Source: Todiramphus chloris collaris
Taxonomy: Eukaryota > Chordata > Aves > Coraciiformes > Alcedinidae
Reading direction: 5' to 3'
DNA length: 64,000 nt
Assembly: GCA_025345505.1 (NCBI GenBank)
Contig: JANVCC010010406.1
Location: 10,789,063 to 10,853,062, forward strand
Under the pieces are notes generated by a model that did no database searches, was not told the origin of the DNA, and worked only from the letters and a program-made list of their open reading frames with translations. The stretch's first letter is position 1; each line of letters opens with the position of its first letter. Shown in pieces: positions 10,690-22,544 of this stretch. The position numbers and the translations under genes were made by a program.

Positions 10690-12640
10690 GCCATCCTGGA
10701 GTTCTGCATGGCAACTGAACTAAGGAGCTAGTGCGTGCTGGGAGTTTTCCAAGAATGCTTTCCTAGATACACAAAACCAGTTCATCCCCTCTAAAGGCAA
10801 GAGAAGTAGATGGAGCAAGATACCCCCTTGGCTTAACTGTGAGCTTCTGGGTCTGCTCAGAGCCAACAGGGAAACGTACCAGAGATGGAAAATTGGAACA
10901 TTACCTGTTGAAAATTACAAGAGTATTGCCAACGTGTGTAAAGATTTAGTTAGGAAAGCAAAAGCTCAGCTTGAACTAAAATTGGCCAGAGATGTCAGAA
11001 ACTTCAAGAAAGGGTTCTTCACATAGCTTAACAACAAGCAGAAACAGAAGGAGAATATTGGACCACTATTAAACAGGAGAGGTGAACTAGTCACTGACGA
11101 TGCTAAGAAGCAGAGGTCTTCAACACCTACTTCATCTCTGTCTTTACCAGGGCTGTTGGGTCCCAGGCCATGGAAACAAAAATCCAGATTGATGCAGACA
11201 GAACCGCCATCAGTGAAGGAAGAGTTGGTGTGTCAACTACTACAGGAGCTTGACCCATACAAATCGACGAACCTGGATGCCATCCACCCAAGGGTATGAA
11301 AAGACTTGACCAATGTCATTGCGAGGCTACTCTCCATAATCTTTGAGAAGTTGTGGAGATAGAGAGATGTATCTGAAGACTAGAAGAAGGCAAATGTCAC
11401 CCCAGCTACAAGAAAGATTCCAAGGAGGACCAGATAATTATTGACCCATTAGCTTTACTTCAATCCCTGGGAAAGTTACAAATCCTCCAGGGCACTATCA
11501 CAAATAAACTGAAGCGTGTGAAGCATGTGAAAAACCAACATGGACTCACCAGGGGCAAGTCATGTCTGACAAACCTGATTGCCTTCTATGATAAAGTAAC
11601 CCCCTCAGTTGATGCAGGCCAAGCAGCAGACATTGTCTAGCTGGACTTCTCCAAGGCTTTTGACAAGGTCCTCCACAGCCTCCTCCTAGAGAAACTGACA
11701 CATTACACCCTAGATAAGTGGTCTGTATGGTGGGTGGGGAACTGTCTGACAGGCTGTACCCAGAGGCTGGTAGTAAATAGTTCTTTCTCAAACTGGCAAC
11801 CAGTCACATGTGGGGTCCTCCAGGGGTCAATACTGTTTACCATCTTCATAAGTGATTTGGATATTGGGATCAAGAACATCCTGATGAAGTTTTCAAATGA
11901 CACCAAAATTAGTGGGGAAGTTGATGCTCCAGAAGGGAGAGTCACCCTTCAGGAAGACCTGGACAGGATGTAGAAGTGTGCTAGCAGGAACTTTCTGAAG
12001 TTAAATGAAGATAAATGTAAGGTCTTGCACATGGGAATGCAGCTCAGACTGGGATGCACCTGTCTGGAAAGCAGCCCTGTGGAAAGGCACCTGGGGGGTG
12101 GACAAGAAGCTCAACATGAGTGACCAGTGTGCTGCAGCATCAAAGAATGCCAACAGGATTCTGGGTTGCACCACCAAGGGCATCAGCAGCAGAGATAAAG
12201 AAGTCATTATCCAACTCTACTCAGCACTGGTCAGACCAAACCTTGAGTACTGCATTCAGTTTTGGTCCCTGCTATACAATAAAGATGTGGACAGGCTGGA
12301 GACAGTCCAGAGAATGGTCATGAAGATGATCAGAGGACTGGATGACCTACTGTATGAAGACAGGCTGAGAAAACAGTGTTTGTTCAGTGCTGAGAAGGTT
12401 AAGGGGAGACTTTATTACCATGTACCAGTACGTAAAAGCTGTCTACCAAGAAGATGGAGACTCCCTTTTTACAAGAGGTCACATGGAAAAGTCAAGGGAT
12501 AATGGGTACAAGTCACTCCTGGGGAGATTCTGATTGGACTCCATTTTCACCATGAGAACAATTAGACATTGGAATAATCTCCCAAGGGAAGTAGTGTGTT
12601 CCCCTACATTGGACAGTTTTAAGACTCAGGATGACATGGT
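10690..12640 (+). pseudogene. CR1 ORF2 (reverse transcriptase) remnant of copy A
   Basis: This is a decayed CR1 polyprotein that once supplied endonuclease and reverse transcriptase for target-primed insertion. Readable blocks are a linker with KGKRSRWSKIPPWLN-like codons near 10795-10845, a [14 protein letters not shown] block near 10958-11000, the RT core at 11734-11973 with VTCGVLQGSILF and FSNDTK (11890-11907), and the RT C-terminal part at 12005-12502 with [25 protein letters not shown] and VQRMVMKMIRGL. The catalytic FADD is FSND here, so the first metal-binding Asp is lost. Stops occur at many points, including 11971-11973. The reading frame changes between the two RT blocks. Confidence 0.85.
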
Positions 12641-12661
12641 GCTGGGCCATCTCATTTTTAC

Positions 12662-12681
12662 GTTTGTTTTGTTTTGTTTTT
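12662..12681. repeat. (TTTTG)n stretch inside CR1 copy A 3' UTR
   Basis: Three to four units of TTTTG/GTTTT sit between the CATCTCATTT and GATCCTTGAGG parts of the CR1 3' UTR. This suggests expansion inside the element after insertion, or a subfamily trait. Confidence 0.7.
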
Positions 12682-13836
12682 TGCTTTAAGCGATCCTTGA
12701 GGCCCCTTCCAACCTGGTATTCTATGATTCCATGATACCCCCTGTAAAAGGTATTACAGATTTAAACCAGACATCTGAATGTCTTTACAGTACAGTCACT
12801 ATACTGAGGTACAAAAGGTGCTGTTCCTGACTCTAACCCACTTCTGTCATCATCAGACACATGTGGTATCATTAAAGTTGAAGTATACTCTTGTATATGG
12901 AGAAGTATAGGTATATGGTTGGACTACATTAGGCCACAAGAATGTAAATGAAAAGCCTATGGCAGCAAGATAGCATGTCAGGTTGATATCCATTTATGAC
13001 AGTTGCAATTGGAAATGCAGCTTCTCTTTAATGACTGTCTCATTTGAATAATTTATTTTGTACTCATGTGATGCACTGTGAAGTCTTCTAACATGCCTTT
13101 GTTTTGCAAGTAACCATGCTCCAGCAATGTCCGCTTTCTAGAAATAAGAAGTCATGAGCACTAAAATATACTATCACAAGATTTAGCCTCAGTTGCTTGT
13201 AAATATTTCCTGGTTTAATGGGAGTGTGTTTATGTAGTTCATTTTGCCTGATAATTATATTTGTTCATGCCTGCCACCATGTGCCATTGCTGTGACCCTT
13301 CATCCACTTGTGTTTTGCTCTGCTTCACATGCATCCTCTTACCACAACAACCAGGGAGGTGTCTGTGTATGGAGCCAATTTTAGGTACTTATGGTGGAGA
13401 CTACACACCTGAAATAACAGTGTGTAAATTGCCACACCATCAAATAAACAGTGTAGGAAAAAAAATGTGGATTTTTAATGCAGAAGCTTATTTTGTTTAG
13501 ACATTATCTGGGGTGTTGATAGATTCCTTCTGCCAAGTATTTTGTGTTATCTTACATGATACAGTATAACCTGTTGCCTCCACTTACAGCTTCAAATTCC
13601 AAAGCACACTTAAATGGAAAATAATTCAGTTACAAGTAATCAAGGCTTTGTCTTATCTTGTTTTCCAGTTTGCTGGACAAGAAAATAGCTAATTTGGTGA
13701 AGTGCATTGTTCTGGGTCATAACAGTAACACTAATGCTAACTGAATTGCTCTTATAACAAAATGAATGCCATTAGTCATGAGAAAAGGTTATGATGTAAC
13801 TTCCCTTTACATGCTTACTACAGGTTTCTCATAAAG

Positions 13837-13889
13837 AAGTGCATTGGAACAGCTTTAGTTATGACAAGTACATTGGAACAACTTTATTT
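13837..13889. repeat. Imperfect 29-bp tandem duplication
   Basis: AAGTGCATTGGAACAGCTTT and AAGTACATTGGAACAACTTT start 29 bp apart. The copies differ at a few positions, which suggests an old local duplication. Confidence 0.7.
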
Positions 13890-14783
13890 TTTTGGTCAAA
13901 GCATGCTAATCATGGGCGAGTAATTAAAGTCAGTACAAGTCTATGCCTTGTCACCAGTGAAATCTCCTTGTTACTTAGAAAATGCTTTTCATCAGTTTGA
14001 TACACAAGAGACACTTGAATAACTTACTGAATAGCTTTTTTACCTCTCCTGTCTCAGTCTGACAAGATGCTGTTAATTATTTAGTAAAAACTGTTATCTG
14101 AATTTCTCTACTGTGTTCTCTGAGGTTATGGCAGTGAGGCCCTGAAAGAGCAGCACCCCAAATCACAGGGTAGATGGGGCTGTCATTGCCAGCTAGCTGT
14201 GCTGGAAGCTCAGGGAGTTCAGTGCTGGGTAGCATGAAGTCATGAGTCAGATAGTGTCAAAATCTGATGCTCCTCATGTGCCTAGGAGTCATTTTATGCT
14301 GAATGGATGTCTCTCTGCTACCAGAGGGCACACAAAGAAAATACTTGCAAAAATGTGAAGGGAAAATGTAGCACTTTGTGACATGTGTCAAAGTCTACTA
14401 AAAAATCAGCTGTGTAACTCCTCTCTTGCCCAGTGAGGATGGTTAGCTGACCTATTGTGACAACCAATCCATGATGGCATGCCTTCAGCTTCACTGGCTT
14501 GGTACACACCATGGTGTCACCCTGGCGCTACAGTGTCCATTAAATTCCACACCATGCAGGGCTGTTTCATGCACTGTGACTACCGTAGTACCAGGTCCAG
14601 TTAGAAAAGATGGAGACTGGTTAAGTCACATAATGAAATGTCCTGTCCATGGATATTAAACTGGGAGCCTGCTGTTTTTCCCTGTGTCTCACACTGAAAA
14701 ATCCTATATTTGATGACATAAATGGGAGTTTTGGCATTGACATCAAAAAGCAGAGGCAAAAAATGTATTGCAAAACGAGGAAT

Positions 14784-14801
14784 AAAAAAAAAAAAAAAAA
14801 A
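14784..14801. repeat. Poly(A) run, 18 nt
   Basis: A18 after GAGGAAT and before GAAAGATGG. No processed pseudogene or SINE body is recognisable to its left. Confidence 0.85.
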
Positions 14802-15856
14802 GAAAGATGGTTTTGAGACAGAGTAAATACCTCCATTCTGGAAGAAAGAACACTCTTTGGCTGCACTAGGAAAGGTGGTTGTAAATCATACTTGCTCTCT
14901 GTTGCTGCTGGCCAGGGACAGAATAGACCTTGAAATAAATAAAAGCAAGTCCAAGGCAATTCTTGGATTTATCCCAGATGTTCACAGCCTCAACTAGAAA
15001 CCATGGGGTGTTAAAGTCTTTTCTCTAGGCTCTGAATACCATGAGCTTCCAACAGCGGAGCCAGCATGCATTATTCTGTCCCTGTTTCTGGAGGAGCAAA
15101 ACTCTTTTGTGGTGGTAATCACTGGGTCTGTTGTGGGAGGGAGCAGGCTAAGGGCTGAGATGGGGAATGAAATAGAAGGAACTATGGCTGAAGAGCAGTA
15201 GTGAGGAAGAGTCAGTGGGGAGCTGGGAGGGGGACAATGATGTCTCCTGTCTCTCTCTCACCAAGTCTTCCCTCACTTGAGCTAATACTAAAATCTGTAA
15301 TTTCCAGACTCTTTACACATCTCTCTCTTCAGATATAGCTTTTTCTGCTTCCCTCTCCGCAACCTGAAACTGCAAACTGCTCACCTTCCTGGGTTATATG
15401 GATGAATGTATGGTGGGCCCAGGACACAAAGACAGCCAGACTCATCATTTCTCTTATAACCTGTGCATGGGGGCAGCAAGGGCCCTCAGGGATGTCTCAT
15501 TTCTTTGTCTGCAACCCCACAGTGGTGGTCTCCAGTCCACGCCCTCCAGCCCCAGCACATCTGGCTTTCCAGAGTCCTGTCAGGGACAAAATACTCAGTG
15601 AGTTTTTGTATATCAATGGATGGGATGTATATATTGCTCTGATCAGTGTTCCTCATGTCTCCACCAAAGCATTTTTCTTTCTTTGCCCATGTGTTACATA
15701 TATGTGCATGTCTGTACATACCTATACATTAGCTCTGAGAGCAGAGCACAGTCTATCATACACAGATGAAAAAGTTGAGAAATTTGCTGCACCATGGTCA
15801 TCGCTCTTTTGTACTGTTCGTGACATCAAAATTGGCCATAATAAGAAAAGTCGAAG

Positions 15857-16361
15857 GGTCACTGTTGTAGGTGACTCCCTACTGAGGGGAGTGGAGGGCC
15901 CAGTATGCAGACCGGACCCACTTCACAGAGAGGTCTGCTGTCTCCCTGGTGCCCGTGTGAAGGACGTTGTAGGTAAACTTCCGTCCCTTGTGAGTCCTTC
16001 AGACTATTACCCATTTCTGGTCTTTCAGGTGGGAAGTGGCAATGTAGCAATTAGAAGCTCACAATAGATTAAAAGAGATTGCAGGGCCTTGGGACACCTG
16101 GTAAAGGGATCAGGAGCTCCAGTTATGTTCTCCTCCATCCCTCTGATATCAGCTATGGATGAGGAAATATATAGGAAGAGCCAACAGATCAATTCATGGC
16201 TCTGGGACTGGTGTCATCGACAGAACTTTGTTTTTTATGATCATGGCTCAGTATAAGAAGCATTGGAGCTGTGAGCACCTAAAGGGATGCACTTGTCCCA
16301 GAGGGGGAAAAGGATTCTGGGGCAGGAGTTGGCAGGGCTCATTGATAGGGCTTTAAACTAG
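15857..16361 (+). pseudogene. CR1 ORF1 C-terminal esterase-like remnant
   Basis: The remnant starts with VTVVGDSLLRG at 15857-15889, the GDS block that carries the serine of the SGNH-type esterase domain of CR1 ORF1. It continues through REVCCLPGARVKDVVGKLP and SDYYPFLVFQVGSG (usual form VGSN/VGTN). After a TAG stop at 16065-16067 the same frame continues with IKRDCRALGHLVKGSGA, FSSIPLIS, INSWLWDWCHRQNFVFYDHG and HLSQRGKRILGQELAGLIDRALN, ending near 16361. The domain is thought to aid retrotransposition, perhaps through lipid or nucleic-acid interactions. The N-terminal half of ORF1 is missing. The VGSN Asn appears as Gly, so one conserved esterase position is also changed. Confidence 0.85.
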
Positions 16362-16565
16362 ATTTGAAGGGGGAGGGGGTCAGTAATCTTACATTTTCTA
16401 TTGCTTGTGACGAACAGTGGGGCAGCACATCAGGGGCTGAGGGACGGAATCCTAGTAAGGGCCCTCAACTTGTTACCCTGAGGAAAGCCACTGATGATGC
16501 ACTGGGACAGCCCAGAGGAGTCAAAGGGGATTCGCACAAGAGGGTGATCCAGCCAGCCCAACCGA

Positions 16566-19310
16566 AGGGCCTTTATGCAAATTCATGCAGCTTGGGCAAT
16601 AAACTGGATGAATTAAAAGCCACTGTGCTGCTAGAAAGCCATGACATAATGGCTATCACTGAAACTTGATGGGATGATTCCCATGATTGGAATGTAGGGG
16701 TAGATGGTTATAAGCTGTTCAGGAAGGACAGGCAGGGGAGGAGGGGAGGAGGTGTTGCCCTCTACATCAGTAACCAGCTGGAATCCATGGAGTTACATAT
16801 GGGGAAGGACGATGAGCAGGTTGAGAGTGTATGGGTTAAGATTAAAGGGAAGTCAGGGGGAGGTGATGTTATGGTTGGGGTCTGCTACAGGCCACCTGAC
16901 CAGCAGAGCCAAGCGGATGAGGCCCTCCATAGGCAGATAGAAATGGCTTTGCGTTCACAGGCCTTGGTCCTTGTCAGGGATTTTAACCACCCTGACATCT
17001 GCTGGAGAGATAACACAGCAAGGCACCATAGATCCAGGATGTTCCTGGAGTGTGTAAATAACTTACTTCTCCAAATGGTGGAGGAACTGACAAGGAAAGG
17101 GGCTATGCTGCACCTCGTTTTGACCAACAGGAAAGGACTGGTGTCCGATGTAAAACTTGGGGACAATCTTGGCTGTAGTGATCATGAAGCGATTGAATTT
17201 AAGATTCTCAGGGCCCCTAGGAGGAGGTACTCCAAGCTTACAACCCTGGACTTTAGGCATGCAGACTTTGATCATTTCAAGGATCTGCTGGCCAAAGTGC
17301 CATGGAACAAAGCCCTAGAGGGTGGGGGGGGGCCAGGACAGCTGGTCGATATTCAAGGATCACCTTCTCAGTGCCCAGGAGCAAACTATACTGGCAAAGA
17401 GAAAGGGAGGGAAGAATGCTAGGAGACCTTCCTGGATAAACAAGGAACTCCTGGACATGCCGTCACACAAAAGGAAGCTCTACAAGCAATGGAAATGACA
17501 GCTAGAATGGGGGGCATGAAAGGAAGCTGCCCGAGCAGCAAGAGACCTGGTCAGAAAAGCTAAAGCTCAGTTAGAATTAAATCTAGCCAGGGAGATTAGG
17601 GGTAATGCCAAAAATTTCTATAGGTATATCAATGGAAAGAAAAAGACTAGGGAAGGTGTGGGCCCCCTCAAAAAGAAACTGGAGAACTGGTGGCAAGTGA
17701 TGCCGAGAAGGCTGAGGTCCTCAATGACTTCTTAGTCTTCATTGGCAAGGGCTCCAGCCGCACCCCCAGAGTAACAGAAGTTGATGGCAGGCATTGGATG
17801 AAAGACCTCCCCATTGTAAGATCAGGTTCGTGACCATCTGAAGCACCTGAAAGTGCACAAGTCCATGGGACCTGATGGGATACACCCACAGGTGCTGAGA
17901 GAACTGGCGGATGAGGTTGCTAAACCACTATCTTTTATATTCCAAAAGTCATGACAGTCCGGTGAAGTCCCCACTGATGGGAAAAGGGGAAATATAGCCT
18001 CATATTCATAAAGGGGAAGGTGGATGAACCCGGGAACTATAGGTCAGTCAGTCTCACTTCTGTGCCTGGCAAGACCATGGAGCAGATTCTCCTGGAGGCA
18101 CTACTGAGGCAGATGAGTAACAACAAAGTGATTGGCTGTAACCAACATGGCTTCACCAAGGGCAAATCATGTCTGACTAACCTGGTGGCATTCTGTGAGA
18201 AGGTCACAACATCAGTAGATGGGGGAAGAGCAACCAATGTCATTTACCTGGACTTGAACAAAGCCTTCAATGCTGTTCCGCATGACATTCTGGTCTCCAA
18301 GATGGTGAAATACGGATTTGACGGGTGGACAATTCAGTGGGTAAAGAATTGTCTTGATGGCCGCTGCCAAAGAGTGGTTGTCAATGGATTGGTATCCAAG
18401 TGGAGACCAGTGACAAGTGGAGTCCTCAAGGATCAGTACTGGGAACAGTCTTTTTTAACATCTTTGTCAGCGCCATGGACAGTGGCATTGAGTGCACCCT
18501 CAGCAAGTTTGCCAATGACACCAAGCTGTGTGGGGCGGCTGACACGCTGGAGGGAAGGGATGCCATCCAGAGGGACCTTGACAGGCTGGAGAGGTGGTTC
18601 CATGCCAACCTCATGAAGTTCAACAAGGCCAAATGCAAGGTCCTCCTTCTGGGTCGGAGCAATCCCAAGCACCAATATAGGCTGGGCAGTGACTGGCTTG
18701 AGAGCAGTCGGGAAGGAAAGGACTTGGGAGTGCTGGTGGATGAGAAGCTCAGCATGAGCCATCAGTGTGCTCTCGCAGCTCAGAGAGCCAATCGTATCCT
18801 GGGCTGCATCAAGAGAAGCGTGGCCAGCAGGTTGAGGGAGGTGATTCTCCCCCTCTACTCCACTCTTGTGAGACCTCACCTGGAGTACTGTGTCCAGTTC
18901 TGGAGCCCCTATTACAGGAAGGATATGGATGTGCTGGAATGTGTCCAGAGAAGGGCCACGAGGATGATCAGAGGGCTGAAGCACCTCTCCTATGGGGACA
19001 GACTGAAAGAGTTGGGGTTGTTCAGTCTAGAAAAAAAAAGGCTCTGGGGAGACCTTATTGTGGCCTTCCAGTATCTGAAGGGGGCTACAAGAAAGCTGGG
19101 AAGGGACTTTTTAGTCTGTCGGGCAGTGATAGGAGTACAGGAAATGGACTAAAATTAGAGATAGATCAATTCATGTTAGACATTAGGAAGAATTTCTTCC
19201 CCATGAAGGTGGTGAGACACTGGCACAGGTTGCCCAGAGAGGTGGTGGAAGCCCCATCCTTGGAAGTTTTTAAGCCCAGGCTGGATGGGGCTCTGAGCAA
19301 CCTGCTCTAG
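16566..19310 (+). pseudogene. CR1 ORF2 (endonuclease + reverse transcriptase) remnant of copy B
   Basis: The protein once nicked the target and copied CR1 RNA. The endonuclease reads LYANSCSLGNKLDELKA from 16572, reaches ITET and then a TGA stop at 16667-16669 where tryptophan is expected. It resumes in the same frame with VGVCYRPP, RDFNHPDICW (GDFN changed to RDFN at 16976-16987) and an intact SDH at 17177-17185. The frame shifts near the G-run at 17334-17342, and DHLLSAQEQ continues in another frame. The reverse transcriptase has [19 protein letters not shown] (18245-18268), a one-base deletion at about 18424 that breaks GVPQGS, then FANDTKL with FADD changed to FAND (18508-18519), [15 protein letters not shown], and a final frameshift near 19083 before DIRKNFF and RLPREVV. 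The enzyme cannot be functional. Confidence 0.9.
17334..17342. repeat. G-run inside CR1 copy B at a frameshift
   Basis: G9 after GGT sits exactly where the endonuclease frame is lost. The following DHLLSAQEQ block starts at 17358 in a different frame. Slippage in the run is the simplest cause. Confidence 0.75.
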
Positions 19311-20317
19311 TGGGAGGTGTCCCTGCCCATGGCAGGGAGGTTGGAACTTGTAAATTATTGCTTTTTGTTATTTTTCTTTGGTTTTTTGTACCTTTTGATG
19401 TTTTTAAAATAACTTGAGTTAAAAGTTGTTCTTTCAGCTAATAAGCAAGACTGTGACAGAAGTCTGCCTTCTGGCAGTGATGCTGTAGCAGATCTGTGCT
19501 GCTTTGAGGGAATGGTTTAAAGAGCTTATTATTTTTAGTTTCTTCAGGGTTTAATCTCAGTGAAGAAAATTGTAAGTAAGCTAAATGTCTCACTTTGTAA
19601 AATAGGTTGATTCTAGAAATACAGTGATGAACTTAGAAAGGAGGAAAAGGAACAGATATGGAACAGAAATGTATCTATTGCCAAATCTGAGTCTTGGCTA
19701 TAGACTGCACTCCTAAATTTGAAGACTTTTTACTTTTTGAAGCTTTACAGAGCAGATGTCATGTTATTTCTCATTACTGTCCTTGACTGCAGGAGGCAAT
19801 TTTTATAAATCTACCACCTTATCTAGAATAATACTTTTATATAATATAACTTCTAACAGTTTTTCTGTGGATTCCAAATCACCTGTGCATGTGGAATCCC
19901 AGGCACATTTTTCTATTTTGAAGGCCAATAGTTCCCTGGCATTGCACATTGCAGAAACACAGTGCTGCAGGAAAAGCATCAGGACAGATAGTGTGACAGT
20001 GTATACGAATGCTCATAGTTTCTGACAGATCCATTTTCTCCTGCCATCTGTGCCCTCAGTCTTTCTGGAAATTATGGTGCATCAGCAGTTCTATTTTATT
20101 ACTCAAAGTGCAATCAATTGAGAAGGATATTTGCTATGGCAGCAATTTATTGAGTTTCCACAGAAAAATTTGAATATTGAACACTCAAATAAAAGAAATT
20201 ATACACTGTGGTCTTATAATTACTTGTATATGTATATTTAGTATCAGAAAATAATTTCTGTTCCTTCAAGTCTTTTTTTGCCAAATTACTCTGAACTTTT
20301 TAAAGGGGGGTTTAGTT

Positions 20318-20334
20318 AAAAAAAAAAAAAAAAA
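20318..20334. repeat. Poly(A) run, 17 nt
   Basis: A17 after GTTT AGTT and before GTAATT. No retroposon body is recognised upstream. Confidence 0.85.
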
Positions 20335-20777
20335 GTAATTCTAACCGTTTTATCCTAGAAGATAAAAACAAAAAGTCACATTTAAACTTTGCAGCCTCCT
20401 GGGAAAATCCTTGGGAATCCTTGCAAAATCCTGGGGGAACGTCTTCTGCCACAGTGTTTCCTTCTACTCTAGGCTATGCCAATAGCACCTCCTGCCTAGC
20501 CACAGGCTTATCCCATCTTTTGGCACTATGGATTTTCTACATGAGTCAGGAGAAAATCTGCCTTGGGTAGTTCAGAAAGAAATACAGCAGTATCTGTGGA
20601 TAGTGCATTTTATTGGGGTGTGTAGACCACACATTGGTCCATTGTTTATTCAACACACAATCATTTGCAATGTGGAGAGCCAGAAATGTGTTTCATGGTT
20701 AAGTCCTATGTATAATAAAGCAAGTTCTTGTGTACCTTATGCAGAGATCCTGAGTTTGGAATAATTCAGGATTTGTA

Positions 20778-20830
20778 TAGATTGATTCAATGGGAGATTT
20801 CTTCACTGGTTTCAGTGGGGCCACCTGAAA
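20778..20830. repeat. Possible scrap of an ancient amniote repeat
   Basis: The blocks TTCAATGGGAGATTT and TTCACTGGTTTCAGTGGGGCCA resemble the motif CAATGGGAGTTTTGCCATTG followed by ACTTCAGTGGGGCCAGGATT. I remember that motif as recurring in old amniote interspersed repeats. The match is short and the family name is not known to me. Confidence 0.3.
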
Positions 20831-22544
20831 CAAGCTGCAAGCCAGGATCCCCAGTGCTGTTTCAAACACTCCCAAGCTGTCTTCTAAAGCATAACTGTAC
20901 TTATTTCATCTCTGTGGTTTTATAATCTTCCCATTACAACTTATCTTCTTATGTGATCATGTTTTTCCTGTTATGGGTCTATAAGGTGGATAGTATTTTC
21001 TCTTAATTTAGTTAAGAACAATATACAATGCCCATGGCACAATGTTCTTAGACTGTCTACAGACAAATTCTTTGCTACCATTCCTCCCTTTGTTTCTTTT
21101 TATTGGATTTTTTTGTTTCATATTTGTTGATGTCACAAAATTGTCAGAGACACCTGAAAAAAATGCAACATTGATGGTGAAGTCCAGTACTTAAAAAAAC
21201 TTAGATGACAGATCCTTGACTTTTATAAATAATGTAACTGCACTGACTTTTGCTACCTGAACAGATAGATGATGCAGGAACAGGCTATGCTAAGTTAGCA
21301 TTTTGGGATTTAGGTTGTCTTACTATTTTTTCCCCTCACTTTATGAAATAGAGTGAATTATAAATAATAGTGCATATGTTGATCATTTTTTCCAACAGAA
21401 TTATTTGATTCCTCTTTTCTCTGTTATTTTCATATAGCTTTTAATCATAATCTGAAAATTATTTATTTCTAGGTACTACAAATTTTTGTCAGACCTAGCC
21501 ACTAAAGCTGTTTCAAAACTTATTGTAACCACATGAGAATAAACTATAGTTCCTTCTGCTTATTTACACTTTTTATATCTGCTTTCAGCTACAGCTGATA
21601 GTACATCCTTATGATAGAAGTGGGATGCTGTAGCGCATGTGCATCACTGGTCTGTCTCTGCTGATGGAGTATGTACCATGTGCTGGAACATGTTCTAATG
21701 TGACTCATCTGTTTGTTCCCATGGCTGATTTGGCTATCCAAAAGATTCTTGCTTCTCTTAGCCCGGTGGCAGGGAGCTGGGCATGGGAAAGTAAAGGTTA
21801 CAAGCCCTTCTTTAGCTATGACAGGTGAAAACTTCCCCCATGGAGTCTAGTGGGAAGATCCTACAGAATTATGAGTCTAGGTGATAGTTCAGTATTTGTA
21901 GATTAATTTGGGATTTCAAAATATTGCAATATTCCATGGGATCCACAGGAGTCCTGGTGGCTAATTTTCCCAGGTCCTCCTCTGGGATCTGGAATCAGCC
22001 TTTCAAATTTGCCAGAGGTCAAAACACAGAATCCTAAAGGGATCATCTTGCAAGTGCCTTTCACTTGTTGCACTTTTCTCTTCTGAATTGTCAGTTATCT
22101 TCATTGCACTCTGTTTTCCCTTTCTCATTGCTGAGGAGATGATGCAGTCTCCTAAGTCCTCCAACAGTATTTGCCACTTACTTTGTATACACCGTTTTGA
22201 TTGAAAGTAGTTTCCATAGTCCCTTCTGCCCCTGCGATATGCTTTTGCTGTGTGTCTATGGTGTAACATTAGGATTTTTCTGATAACGCATGAAAGATTA
22301 TTTTTCTCTTTGCAGCTGACTCTCTCATTCTAGGAAATCTCCTTGACTTTTCTTTGACCTTTGGATTTGATAATGTTGGGGAAAACCAGGTTGATCATCT
22401 GGAGAAAAGACTAGGAGCAGGGACTGCTTTGAATGAGAATGCCAATTAAAAAGTTTGGAAGCTATAAAAATTACAGAAATTTGACAGGAAATTTCTACAA
22501 GTCAGGGGACACAACACATATTTTATAACCAACAGAGTATCTAG

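Larger units (their letters stand above)
10640..12738 (+). mobile_element. CR1 LINE copy A, 5'-truncated, with 3' end
   Basis: The element is a 5'-truncated CR1 non-LTR retrotransposon of about 2.1 kb. It holds the end of the endonuclease-RT linker, a broken reverse transcriptase and the 3' UTR. The 3' terminus reads CGATCCTTGAGGCCCCTTCC followed by TATTCTATGATTCCATGATA, the octamer-type tail typical of avian CR1. A (TTTTG)n stretch at about 12662-12681 interrupts the 3' UTR. The left boundary is uncertain by about 50 bp: CR1-like codons are readable from about 10690, and upstream similarity fades. Many stops and frameshifts make it inactive. Its 3' UTR wording differs from copies B, C and D, so it belongs to a different CR1 subfamily. 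Confidence 0.9.
12739..15829. other. Unique non-coding DNA between two CR1 copies
   Basis: No gene is recognised. The stretch holds an imperfect 29-bp tandem repeat near 13837 and an A18 run near 14784. The open frame starting at 15402 runs rightward into CR1 copy B only because the CR1 ORF1 frame is open there. Its first 120 or so codons have no CR1 or other recognisable content. Confidence 0.65.
15830..19348 (+). mobile_element. CR1 LINE copy B, long but dead and missing its 3' terminus
   Basis: This is the longest element of the window, about 3.5 kb of a CR1 whose full length is about 4.5 kb. From left to right it has the C-terminal part of ORF1 with the esterase-like domain, then ORF2 with AP-type endonuclease and reverse transcriptase, then the start of the 3' UTR. 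The CR1-like end GTGGGAGGTGTCCCTGCCCA is followed by TGGCAGGGAGGTTGGAACT and then breaks into unrelated T-rich DNA. The expected AGATGATC...TTCCAACC segment and the ATTCTATGA-type tail are absent. The left edge is placed where ORF1 similarity becomes readable and could lie further upstream. Multiple stops and frameshifts show it is inactive. Confidence 0.92.

Noticed and set aside
15402-15829. Open frame leading into the CR1 ORF1 remnant
   Set aside because: Only the part from about 15830 onward resembles CR1. The earlier codons have no recognisable content and are probably a chance in-frame extension.
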